64,000 nt of DNA from Begonia masoniana (taxonomy: Eukaryota > Streptophyta > Magnoliopsida > Cucurbitales > Begoniaceae): the NCBI GenBank assembly GCA_022432975.1, contig CM039502.1:16997453-17061452 (forward strand). Direction: 5' to 3'. Below are positions 47,043 to 57,588 of the stretch, in pieces (positions within the stretch are counted from its first letter, which is position 1; the number at the start of each line of letters is the position of its first letter). The notes under the pieces are model-generated. The model saw nothing but the letters and a program-made list of their open reading frames with translations, ran no database searches and had not been told where the DNA came from. The position numbers were made by a program, and so were the translations under genes.

Positions 47043-49205
47043 CACCTCCAAACTTGAATGAAAGCTTGTCCTCAAGCGAACAAAATATAACTCAGTTAAC
47101 ACAGAGATAATCTCGATCAAATATAAAATGCTCAATGTAATATAATGGTAAAACAATCTGAATCAAGGTTATCGTTAATTTGTCTCAGCTTGAAAAACTC
47201 ATACTAAAAACACCAAGTTTAACACTTTGCAAAAGAAATAACTCATATTAGTGCATTGACAATAACTTACTTAGAAATCCACGTGTGTGTGTGTTTATTC
47301 TTATCTTCTTCTAATTGTTGGTTCAACTAATGTAGCTACAGGTAAGGATATCATTTTCATTTCACTCGGGATCGCTCCAGTCACTCTAATCATTCACTAG
47401 CCTTGCCCACTATCCAACTAATAGCAAATATCAATAAATCAAAAACAAAAGTCAATAGGTCTTCACAAGTTTGTAATGAAAGGCCAGGTTGAGAGGTAGG
47501 AATTGTATGAATTCAAGCGAATACCCAGAGCACCATTCATTCCTCCTTATTGCACCTAATCAAAAATTTCTTCCAATCACTTACTCACTTATTGAATTTG
47601 CTCAAACTTTCTTTTATTTGTTCACCCCCAAACTTGGTTCATTCAATATCACCCAACTCAACTCCTTTGTCATTATTACAAAACAAAATCAATACAAACA
47701 TAATACTCACGGAAAATAAAAAAATAAAAAAAATCTAGAATGAAAACTAAACTGTTCAAACTTGCTTTTTCTTTTTTTTTTTTCTTTTTCTTTTGCTTTT
47801 TTTTTTTTCAATTGACAAATAACGTAAATACAACGACTTAATATTCTAAAACGAAATCAATGACAAAGGAGTTGTTCTTGATTTTCACCATAACCTCCAA
47901 CTTTCCCTTAATTTAGATCAATATCCCCGTGCTCAATAAATAAGGTAAGAAAAATATATAAGGCTAGGCTAATTTCAGGTGACAAATGAATTGTAAATAA
48001 TAGGCTCAAGAGGGTGACTATGGGTGTCATTAAATGACACAACAAGGTAGGCTCATAAAGCTCAAACGGTTCAAAGATGGCCTAAATCATTCTTTTATTT
48101 CTGAAAAATTTCAATTGCATTCGTGAATAATGGGCAAAACTAAGAAAGATTTTCCTCTCAATGTTCTCACTATCAATGGTTTTGACTGGAGTTACACTCC
48201 CTCACCGTGTTTACGCTCAATCACTCCCTTACTGTGTTTGGGTTTCGCTCTAAGTAGATTACACAAGTATATCACCAACAAATAGAATCAAACAAGAATA
48301 AAACATGTTCAGATTTTTGAAGATAACTATGTAAATTCTAATCAATGCAACTAAAACAAGTCATTCTTTTACTTAGCATATCTCAAGGAGTTGAAAGCAT
48401 GAACTAATCAATTAAATCATCATCGACACCTCAACCAAGATTTCAGATTGCAATACCAAATATATCAAAGTGCTAAGATACGCTAAAATCACCCCCAAAC
48501 TTAAAATAGACATTGTCCTCAATGTATAAAAAAAAAATATAGGGTAAAAGTCGCGTACCTCATAATGTCTTGAGCAGGTCGTGGATTTTCGGTCGAAGGA
48601 GTAATCGAGCAGAACAACTATATTTTTTTTTTTAACTAAATAAAATAAAATAAAATGATAACATGATAAAAAGGAATTTAAGATAACTGAATCCTAATTA
48701 AATGAAGAAAAATACATAAAATAAAGGAAGAAAAATAAGTAAAAAGAAAATAAAATAAGAAACTAAAGAAAACTAAAAATAACATAAAAAAAACAAAATA
48801 AAATAACATAAAATAAAATAATAATAAAAATAAAAAATAAAAATAAATAAAAAAAAATTATTATTATTATGTTTAACATGAAATAATTAAAATGATAAAA
48901 AGAAAATAAAATGACTTAATCGAAACTCATTAAAAAAAACAGAAAGATAAAAATAAAAAAGTAAAAAGAGAAAATAAAATGAAATAAGAAATTAAAACAT
49001 AAAAACAAATGAAACTACAATGAAAACGAAAATGAAATAAAAATGAAAACGAAACTACAACTAAGTAAAACGAAAATGAAAATAACAAAAACAAAAATAA
49101 ATGGAAATAAAAATAAAGAAAAATGAATAAAGGAAAATAAATAACTAATGGGTTACCTCCCACCGAGTGCGTGATTTAACGTCATCAGCTTGACGATATG
49201 CTGCG
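47043..49205 (-). other. F 3' non-coding region
   Basis: About 2.2 kb without coding motifs. PPT-like motifs (complement of aagtttgggggtg or its variants) occur at about 47043, 47622 and 48493. The part nearest the gag-protease end (48600-49140) is a long A-rich block of AAATAAA/GAAAATAAAAT simple repeats. Homopolymer T blocks lie at 47770-47810. Confidence 0.75.
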
Positions 49206-51635
49206 TCATGTTGGGTCAAGATGAATAATGGAATTTGCATTTTGAAATGTACCGTCCCAATTTGGTGTCAATCGTTGCCCATTTGCAAACTTATCAGTCG
49301 CCACAAGCTTGTTGTAGTCGGGTGGTTTCTTTATATGTGGTAGGACCCGTAATGGCGATTCCCCCAAACTTTCAACATAATGCTTCCCATTAGGCTCAAG
49401 AAAATTATTTGGTTGACGTGAAGCTTCCATTGGGTACTCCAGTGATTTATACACCTTGAATGTGACATCTTCATCTTGTACGTGCAATTTAAGTTCTCCC
49501 TTTCTTAGGTCAATTACAGCACCCCCTGTGGCTAAGAATGGTCGACCTAATATTATAGGGATACCACGATCTTCCTCCATATCAAGAATCAAGAAATCAG
49601 CGGGAAAAATAAACTTGTCGACTTTGATGAGGACATCTTCAATAATCCCATACGGATGCTTTATAGAGCGATCGGCCATCTGTAGAACTACACTTGTGGG
49701 CTTTGCTTCACCAATACCAAGCCTCCGAAATATAGATAGAGGCATCAGGTTAATGCTCGCTCCCAAATCACAAAGTGCCCTTTCAAATATAGAATTCCCA
49801 ATTTCGCATGGAATAGTGAAACTTCCTGGGTCTTTCAGTTTTTGTGGAAGCTTCCTCTGAATAATAGCACTGCATTCTTCTGTAAGAGCTATAAAACCAC
49901 ACTCCTCTATTTTGCGCTTGTGGGAAAGAATATCTTTCAAAAATTTTGCATATTTAGGCATTTGCCCGAGAGCCTAAGCGAATGGAATGTTGATGTGGAG
50001 CTTTTTGAAGATATCAAGGAATTTTTCAAACTGTTTATCCAACTTTGAATTTTTCAGGCGTTGTGGGAAGGGGGCCTTAGGGATGATCTCCATTGGGATC
50101 TGAGGTGGAGTGTCCAGTAGCTCGTGATCCTTTGGTGTGGACTCGGATGATGACGAATGCACTCCATCATGTGCGACCACTTTCTTATTTTCTTTGGTAC
50201 AATTTTCAATCACTACTCCACTTCTAAGTGTGATGGCATTGCACTGTTCTCTAGGATTGACTTCAGTGGAACTGGGTAATGTGCCATGAGGGCGACCATT
50301 TAATGCGGCTGCCATCTGGCCCATTTGAGTTTCTAAACTTCGAATTTGAGCTGACTGGTTTTGCCAGGTTGTTCGTGTTTCGGCCATAAATTTAGTTGTG
50401 TACTCCCCCATTTCAGCAATCATATTACTGGTGCGCTCTCCCATCTTTGCAATTAACTCTTCAAGATTAACTTTCCTCTCCTGCACTGGTGGTCCTTGTT
50501 GAGGTACTTGAGGCGGTTGCACGGCGTTGTTCTGATTTTTCCATGAAAAATTCGGATGATTGTTGCGCCCCTCATTAAAATAATTTCCTAAATTCTGATA
50601 GGTTGGTCTAGTATAATTTCCCACAAATTGAGCTTGTTCAGACGAATTTCGAGCCATTTGGTTCCCTTGCTGACAGTTTTCACTAGCATGTGGTCCTTGG
50701 CACCAATGACATTGTATGATCGGGGAATGAATTGCATTAACTGAAGCTTAATTACCCTAGATGTGCTGAGTGAGGGAAGCAATTTGAGTAGTCAATGCCT
50801 TTATCGCTTCCATTTCTGGGGTATTTGGCTGCCTCCTCAAAATCTGACGTCCAACCGGGCACTGATCATTATTGAGGGATAACTCCTCTAACAGGTTGAA
50901 TGCCTCCACTTCTGTCTTCTGTAGTAGCGATCCACCAGCTGCTGAGTTAACAAGGGTCCGAGTAGCAACTGACAAGCCGATGAAAAATGTCTGTATTTGC
51001 ATCCATTGTGGTAGACCATGTTGGGGACATCTTCTTAAAAGCTCCTTGAATCGGCCCCATGCTTCATAAATTGTCTCACCCTCAAATTGAGTAAAATTGG
51101 TGATCTCGCTGCGGAGTTTTGCCATATTCTCAAAGGGAAAAAATTTAGAAAGAAATTTCTGAACTAACTCATTCCACGTTGTAATTGAATCCGAGGGCAA
51201 AGAGTTTAACCAATTCTTCGCGCGATCTCTTAGTGTGAAGGGGAATAACCTGAGCTTGATAGCATCATCAAAGACATTATGGTATTTAAAAGTGTCACAG
51301 ACCTCGACGAAGCTAGCAATATGATCCTTAGGGTCCTCATTAGGCATACCACAAAATTGATACTGTTGGATCATTTGTATTGTCCCCGGCTTAATTTCAA
51401 AATTGTTGCACGTGATGGCAGGTTTTCGAATTGCTGATTGAACCCCGTCCATGGATGGCATAACATAATCGAGCAAAGTTCGTCGTCCGACCTCTGCCAC
51501 GTCAACCCTCTGTTGTAGATTTGCGTTTTGATCATCTGCCATAATTGCTTGTTTTGTTTCCCTTCGATTTCGGCGACAAGTTCGTTCAATTTCAGCGTCG
51601 AGAGGGATTAGGTTGGCAGTACCTAATTTTCGCAT
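49206..51635 (-). pseudogene. F gag-protease frame, 810 codons with three stops
   Basis: One continuous minus-strand frame from ATG at 51635 to the stop at 49206. Order: ANLIPLDAEIERTC, gag domain (IKLRLFPFTLRDRAKNWLNS, SITTWNELVQKFLSKFFPF), RRCPQHGLPQWMQIQTFFIG, zinc knuckle CHWCQGPHASENC, a Q-rich linker, SAQIRSLETQMGQMA, FKKLHINIPFA, and the protease ALCDLGASINLMP with its catalytic Asp, then [17 protein letters not shown]. Stops: TAG at 50757, TAA at 50748 and TAG at 49974. The first two lie before the zinc knuckle and the third before the protease. No frameshifts. The frame ends with HLDPT, as in E. Confidence 0.95.
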
Positions 51636-51731
51636 ACACCTGTAATGTGCAAATAATATAATTTAAGCCTAGTAGCAAAAGAAAATTCAAATATAAACTA
51701 AAATCAAATAATTCAATAATAACAAAATTAA

Positions 51732-51749
51732 TCCCCGGCAACGGCGCCA
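51732..51749 (-). other. F primer-binding site (tRNA-Asp type)
   Basis: The minus strand reads tggcgccgttgccgggga just inside the right LTR. Confidence 0.93.
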
Positions 51750-51755
51750 AAAACT

Positions 51756-53501
51756 TGTTGCGAAAAATCGTATACGCAAGTGCACGTGTCGCAAAAGTAA
51801 TAAAGTGTGTAAAAGTACGAGTGTCGATCCCACGAGGAATAAATATGTTAAATATTGAATATCTAAATTTCAGTTTAATTTGAAAAGAAATAATAAGTTG
51901 ATGATTTTAAGATTTTAAACTAAAATAATTCAAATAAAAGAAATTTAACAATTTAAATAATAGAATTAAATAAAAGAGTAAGATTATATGATGAGAAAAT
52001 CCAGGGTTCCGATTTCACTTAGCTAATCCTATTTATTAAACCTAATTCAAGTAATTAATTCCTATTCCTTCGTGTTGATGGCAATTTCACAAAAATATTC
52101 ATCAATCTCTCTCGAGCAAAGATAAACTTATTCAATTAACGAATTATCACCTCTCGGTCTCTAATCCTGAGAATTAATTGAATACATTAAGAACAAGAAA
52201 TTATATTACCACTCAAACGCCCTAACTATCTCTAACCTAGGATCCTTTTTAAGGCAATTGATTCAGTGCACGGTTAAATTCTCCGCTCTCGCATCCCGAA
52301 TTAACCCTAAAGTACTTAGTTTTGGTGATCAAGCAAACCTAAGTATTACGTTCAGAATAAATTATTCAACACAGAAAAAGAACAGAAAATTAAATACTTG
52401 AATCAAGAAAAATAAATAATCATAGTAAAGCTACGTCGAAACCCTAGAACGAGAAGTTTAGTTCATGATAAAAGATAAATAAACAATAATAATATTAAAG
52501 AGTTGCATAATCAAATATTAGAAATAAAAATAATAAAAATAAAAAGAAAAGAAAAACTAGTAAAAATTTCTTCTCTTCGTTGCTGCTTGCTGCCTTCTCG
52601 CCAAATCCCTCAGCTTGCCAAATCCTGCTCTCGCCAGAATCGCCGAATCGCCCAAGGCTGAGAGTTCTGTCGCCGAATCTTCGCTTGAATCACTCACTCG
52701 CTGCGCAGAAAATCGCTAACTCCAGCCGCCCAATCGCCGAAGCTTGCCTCGGCTGAAGCTTTCCGAATCGCCGAACCGTGAACGCGGCTCGCCTCTGCTC
52801 TCAAAATCGCAGATTCGGCGCCTGTCAAAATTGCCGAGCTCCGATGCTCTTTAAATCGCAGCTACTCGCCCTCTTTAGGTTTTATTAATTTTTTTCTTAA
52901 TCTGTTAGTGGTTGCGATTTTATCATGCCTTAGCTCAACGGTACAGATTAAACAATTTACTTTCCAAATTTGTAGCCGAATCTCCTTTCCTTCCAAAATC
53001 GCCAACCCTGAATTGCCCCCAAAATCGCAGACTCGTTCTCTTTCTCAATCTCTCCACTAGGTTTTTATTTCTTTTTCCTTTAATCAATCAATGGATGAGA
53101 TGCAATGATTTCTGGGATTAACGGTTCAGATCAGAGTAGGATTACTTTCCAAAAGTGATGGTGATCGATCATTGAAATTGAGCATTCATTCGCTGCTTCT
53201 TTGTTTTCCTTCGGCCAGTCATCGCGCTGATCATTTAATCGCATCAGATTTTTATTCTTTTGAGCTGAACAATCGCCTTAGATGTGCAATCATTCGACAT
53301 GTGTTATGTTTCTCTGGTTGAGTTTAGCTTCTTTCATTCCTCTCTCAGCATTTGTTTTTTTCTTTTCTTTCTTCCACCTGTCATAAGTGAATCGCCTGCG
53401 TACTTTACACAAAATATATCAAATCCATTCACACATTTGAGAAAAACTTATCAAATCAAGTGTAAAAAGCATAAATAAGTGTGTAAAATACACACTTATC
53501 A
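51756..53501 (-). repeat. F, right LTR (5' LTR)
   Basis: 1746 bp. It differs from the left LTR at about ten sites including one single-base indel. The outer tip holds an inverted repeat (ataagtgtgta-ttt-tacacacttat). Confidence 0.96.
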
Positions 53502-54332
53502 AAGAGCACGGGGTTTATTGATATATTTGAAGAAAAACAGGAGAATGTAGTGGTGAGGATGAATAAAAACTCTTTTGTCATCTATTAATTTATTTTTAAG
53601 TTGCTTTGTTATTATTCGTCTGAATCTCAAAAAAAAAAAAAAAAAAGTTCGTAAGTTTAGTTTTATTTTCAAGTTTGTTGTATTTTACTTTGTAATGATG
53701 AAAATGGAGTTTAGCTGAATGATATTGAATGTTGTAAGTTTGGGGGTGAGAGATCAAGAGAAAGTTTGAACAAATTGAGTGAGTGAGCGATTACTGAGAA
53801 GAAAATAGTGAGTGGGGGAAATAAGGAAGGATGAGTGTTCTCTGATTACGTTTGTATCCATAAAATTCCTACCCTTTTAACCTCACCTTACATTACAAGC
53901 TTTTAAAGACCTATCAACTTTTCTTTTGATTAATGGATATTTGCTATTAGTTGGATAGTGGGCAAAGCTGGTGAACGATTCGAGTGAATGGAGTGATTCC
54001 CGAGTGAAATGAGAATGCTGTCCTTACCTGTAGCTACATGAGTTGAATCAACAATTAGGAGAAAATAAGAATGAACACGCACACACACACGAAGATTTCT
54101 ATGCAAGCTATTGTCAATGTGCTAATATAAATTGTTTCTTCTGCAAAGTGTTAAACTTGATGTTTTTAGTATGAATTTTTCAAGCTGAGACGATTTACCA
54201 AAAACCTTGATTCAGATTATTTTACCATTGTAGTATGTTGAGCATTTTATATTTGATTGAGACTATAACTTTGTTTTAATTGAATTGCATTTTGTTCGCT
54301 TGAGGACAAGCTTTCATTCAAGTTTGGAGGTG
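53502..54332 (+). other. E 3' non-coding region, second part, ending in the polypurine tract
   Basis: It continues E after F. PPT-like motifs are gtaagtttgggggtgag at about 53735 and agtttggaggtg at 54321-54332, directly before the 3' LTR. A 20-base A run lies at 53628-53646. No gene. Confidence 0.8.
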
Positions 54333-55592
54333 TAATAAGTGTGTATTTTACACACTTATTTATACTTTTTATACTTGATTTGATAAGATTTTTTCAAGTG
54401 TTTGAAGAAATTTGATGTATTTTGTGAAAGTGTGCAGAAAATTTAGTTACAACAGGTTGAAGCTAGAATTTGCAAATTTAAAGAGGAAGAAAAAGAATAA
54501 ATAAAGCGGAGTTAAAAAGAAGAAAAGAAGAAGCTGAAGAGAAGAAACATCAATCGGCTATTTTAATCCCAACCGTTCGGCTATTTTAATTGATTGAGGT
54601 GTTTGAATCTGAACCATTGAATCTTGTTTTAATCTCAGCCGTTGAAGATAATTATGGGTTTCAGATTTGTGGGCTTGAGATTAATTAAGAATTAGGTTAA
54701 CTAAACAAAAAGAGAGAGCAGCCCCAAGAGACATTCAGACGAGAGGAGAGAAGCAGAGGAGCCCTAGCGAGACAGGGACCGGAACGGAGCGAGAGCTTCG
54801 GGAATTGATTTTCAGCATAGTTTTTCTTTCCCTTTCTCTTATGAACTATGAACTTCTTTATTATTTTTGTTGTTTTCCTCTATTTTAGCATGAACTAAGT
54901 TTTTATTCTAGGGCTACGATGTAGCTAGACGATATTTATTTTTTGTTCTTCGTTTAATTATATTTTATGAATATTTCTTCCAATATTATTGGCACATTTA
55001 ATTTCTGTTCTTAAAGCCTGTAATTTCTGGCCAATCTTTACTTGATTTTTGAGGTGTTTTGAGACTGAGAGGTGATAAACATCCGAGCACTGAAATTAAT
55101 GTCATGAATATGCGTAGGCTAGATATAGTTACGGTATTGATGTGATCGTTGGATTTCTTGATTTATTTGTATTTAATTAATGTAGGATTTGAGACTGAGA
55201 AGTGATAACTCATTAATTAGATAACCTATGCAATGCTCGAGAGAGATTGTATTAGAATTTAGTGAAATCGATCATCAACATAAGGAGAATATTTATGAAT
55301 ATAATTACGAATGACTGAAATAAATATTATCTCGGTGGAATCGTAGTACCTAAATTTTTATTAATTAGAGTTAATCTCATTTTATCTGTTTCGCTATTTT
55401 ACATTAGTTTATTTTAATTGTTTTGGTTGTTTATTTTAATTTCAATTATTGAAATCATAAAACGTGTGTTCATTTTAGAATTAAGATTAATTATTTCGAT
55501 TATTAATTAACAAGTCCTCGTGGGATCGACACTCTATCTATCACTGTATTACTTGTTGCAACTCGTACACTTGCGAACTATTTTGCACAACA
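54333..55592 (+). repeat. E, 3' LTR
   Basis: 1260 bp, TAATAAGTGTG (first dinucleotide changed from TG) to TGCACAACA, followed by GCACG. It faces the transporter gene, whose ATG is 713 bp downstream. Confidence 0.95.
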
Positions 55593-55597
55593 GCACG

Positions 55598-56304
55598 ACA
55601 CATGTTGTTGCATAGTAAATTATAAATAATGAATTTACATCAGTAACTGCACTAATAATTGTTTGACACGTCAGCAAATATTTTAATATAGAGTATAATA
55701 TGAAAATAAATGTAGAATTATTATTTAATAATTGACTTATCATTTACCATTCAAAAATGCTAATTTCATCGACTCTCTAACTATTAATAATTTATAAAAT
55801 AATATTAGAAATCGTAAATAAATTATCATTAAATTGAGAAATAAATAAAGAGAAGGTGTCACGTTATGGTTGTGGACTTTGGACAGTAGAGTTTGTTTTG
55901 GAAGGAGAGACGACCACATTCTCCAGACAAGAAGCGGCCACTCAGGCTCACGTCTTAGCTGAGCGTATTCATTATCCAGTTGCTACTGCCGTACTGGTGG
56001 TTGTATGAATCTTCAATCTCCTTCCTTACTTCTCCATCACCCAATGAGCAGATCTGAGACCTTCTTTTCCTTGTCGTCCTCTTGCTGGTCGAACCAACTG
56101 CGAGTCTCTAAATCCAATTTCCCCATTGATTTGTGATTGAGGGCGAGTTAGATTTCGGGAAAAAATGCTAGTCATTAGTCAACGGGCAGGTGTATTATTG
56201 AAGGAGGGATCTGAACCCAGATAAGATAAAGTCTATCTTGCTTCACAACCGATGAAAAATCCCATCTGACTTCTGTTTGATTATTGGATTCAGCAAAGGA
56301 AGTG
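55598..56304 (+). promoter_or_regulatory. Upstream region and 5' UTR of the folate-biopterin transporter gene
   Basis: AT-rich up to about 55850, with TATA-like sequences (tttataaaata near 55790). Pyrimidine-rich leader-like sequence follows (about 55990-56100). No upstream coding frame is convincing. The transcription start cannot be fixed from sequence alone. Confidence 0.5.
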
Positions 56305-57529
56305 ATGGGGGAAGAAAAGAATGCGCAAGCGTCAGGAGAGGTCGTGGACGATGATTATTACGAGGAGCCCAAGAAAGGGTTTTGCAAATCTCTTTGCGTC
56401 CCAATCGACTGGCTTAAAATGCTGGCCACGGAAACGCATTGGAGCTTTGTGATTGGGGTTCTGATTGTTTATGGAATAAGCCAAGGATTAGGTGGAGCGC
56501 TTAATAAGGTGGGCACAGAGTATTACATGAAAGATGTTCAGAAGGTCCAGCCTTCTGAATCGCAAATTTACTCAGGAATTACTTCCCTTCCATGGATGGT
56601 GAAGCCTGTCTGGGGTCTCTTCACAGATGTTGTTCCTGTTCTTGGCTATCGCAGGCGGCCTTATTTTGTTTTAGCCGGTATGTCTGCTGATTCATACCAT
56701 AGCTTTTTTGGTGGTTTAAATATTCAGTTTAGTTCTGCAGAGTCTTTAATGATGTACAATTTAGACATTTTCTCTTGTTCAAGATGCACCAAAGCAAACA
56801 AACTGGTTCTAACCGAGCCAAATTCTCATCAGTTTCATTTTTCCCAGTCCTAGCTCTTCCTCCATGCCCGCAAAAACACTCCCATGTCTTCCTGCATCAA
56901 ACGATGGATATAAGTCCATGGAGTTTCAGAATGACGAAAAATTAGATGACAATGGAAGTTGAAAATAAGACATTGAGAAAGCAAATACTCAAGTTAGAAC
57001 AACCAAAATGATATTGGTTTCAAGCATTTTATGCAAAGAAAAACAGCTTGCATTGTTCTAATAATATCACCTTTGCATTTTATCTTAATCTTTTGAGAAT
57101 TTTATTTTGTGGAAAACAAATCGTCGAACAATCTCATCTTTTAAGACAAATGATATTTCAGGCCTCCTTGGCATGATTTCGATGCTTTCATTGGCCGTGC
57201 ATGAAAAGTTGCATCTAGTTCTTGCACTAGTATCATTAACAACAGGAAGTGCTGGGGTAGCCATAGCGGATGTGACCATAGATGCTTGTGTTGCTCAAAA
57301 CAGTAATATCCATCCTGCCCTTGCAGCTGATATGCAAAGCTTATGTGCGTTGAGTTCTGCAATTGGAGCGCTCTTTGGATTCTCTATCAGTGGCATCCTT
57401 GTTCATCTTATTGGCCCTAAGGTTCGAAATTCTTCGACTTTCGATTATAGTAACCATGACTAAAACCGGAGAGCAGTTTTTTGGGTTTTAAGCAAAAGCA
57501 AAAAAGTTTAAGTTTTGGAGGGATTGAAG

Positions 57530-57588
<59 letters not shown>

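Larger units (their letters stand above)
45296..53501 (-). mobile_element. Element F: young Athila-derived gag-protease-only retrotransposon inside E
   Basis: 8206 bp with LTRs 45296-47042 and 51756-53501. The TSD AAGAG is at 45291-45295 and 53502-53506. The tRNA-Asp primer site is at 51732-51749 on the minus strand. The polypurine tract is the cacctccaaactt complement at 47043-47056. The only coding capacity is gag-protease (49206-51635). RT, RNase H, integrase and env are absent. I count about ten LTR differences (near 0.6%), so insertion was recent. F and E LTRs agree at both ends but differ in the middle, so they are sister families rather than copies of one element. Confidence 0.97.
40174..55592 (+). 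mobile_element. Element E: Athila-derived gag-protease-only retrotransposon with two nested insertions
   Basis: The 5' LTR is 40174-41434, the primer site 41441, gag-protease 41558-44418, and the 3' LTR 54333-55592. The TSD GCACG is at 40169-40173 and 55593-55597. Removing S4 and F leaves about 6.57 kb. There is no RT, RNase H or integrase. The gag-protease frame ends at 44418 and is followed within 80 bp by agcgcttggtgggaggcaac, the motif that follows the full pol in H. This suggests an ancestor that lost pol by internal deletion. It matches published descriptions of non-autonomous LTR elements that keep GAG (TR-GAG). I count about 40 LTR differences (near 3%), so it is older than F. Confidence 0.95.

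Noticed and set aside
48600..49163. Hydrophobic 77-codon frame (48930-49163) that might be a membrane protein
   Set aside because: It is a translation of A/T simple repeats in F's non-coding region.
46453..53121. Small open frames at 46453-46662 and 52912-53121 that look like a duplicated gene
   Set aside because: They are the same position in the two LTRs of F, with no protein motif.
56284..56304. Seven-codon N-terminal extension of the transporter
   Set aside because: It would start at TTG. The ATG at 56305 is the first in frame and fits the family length.
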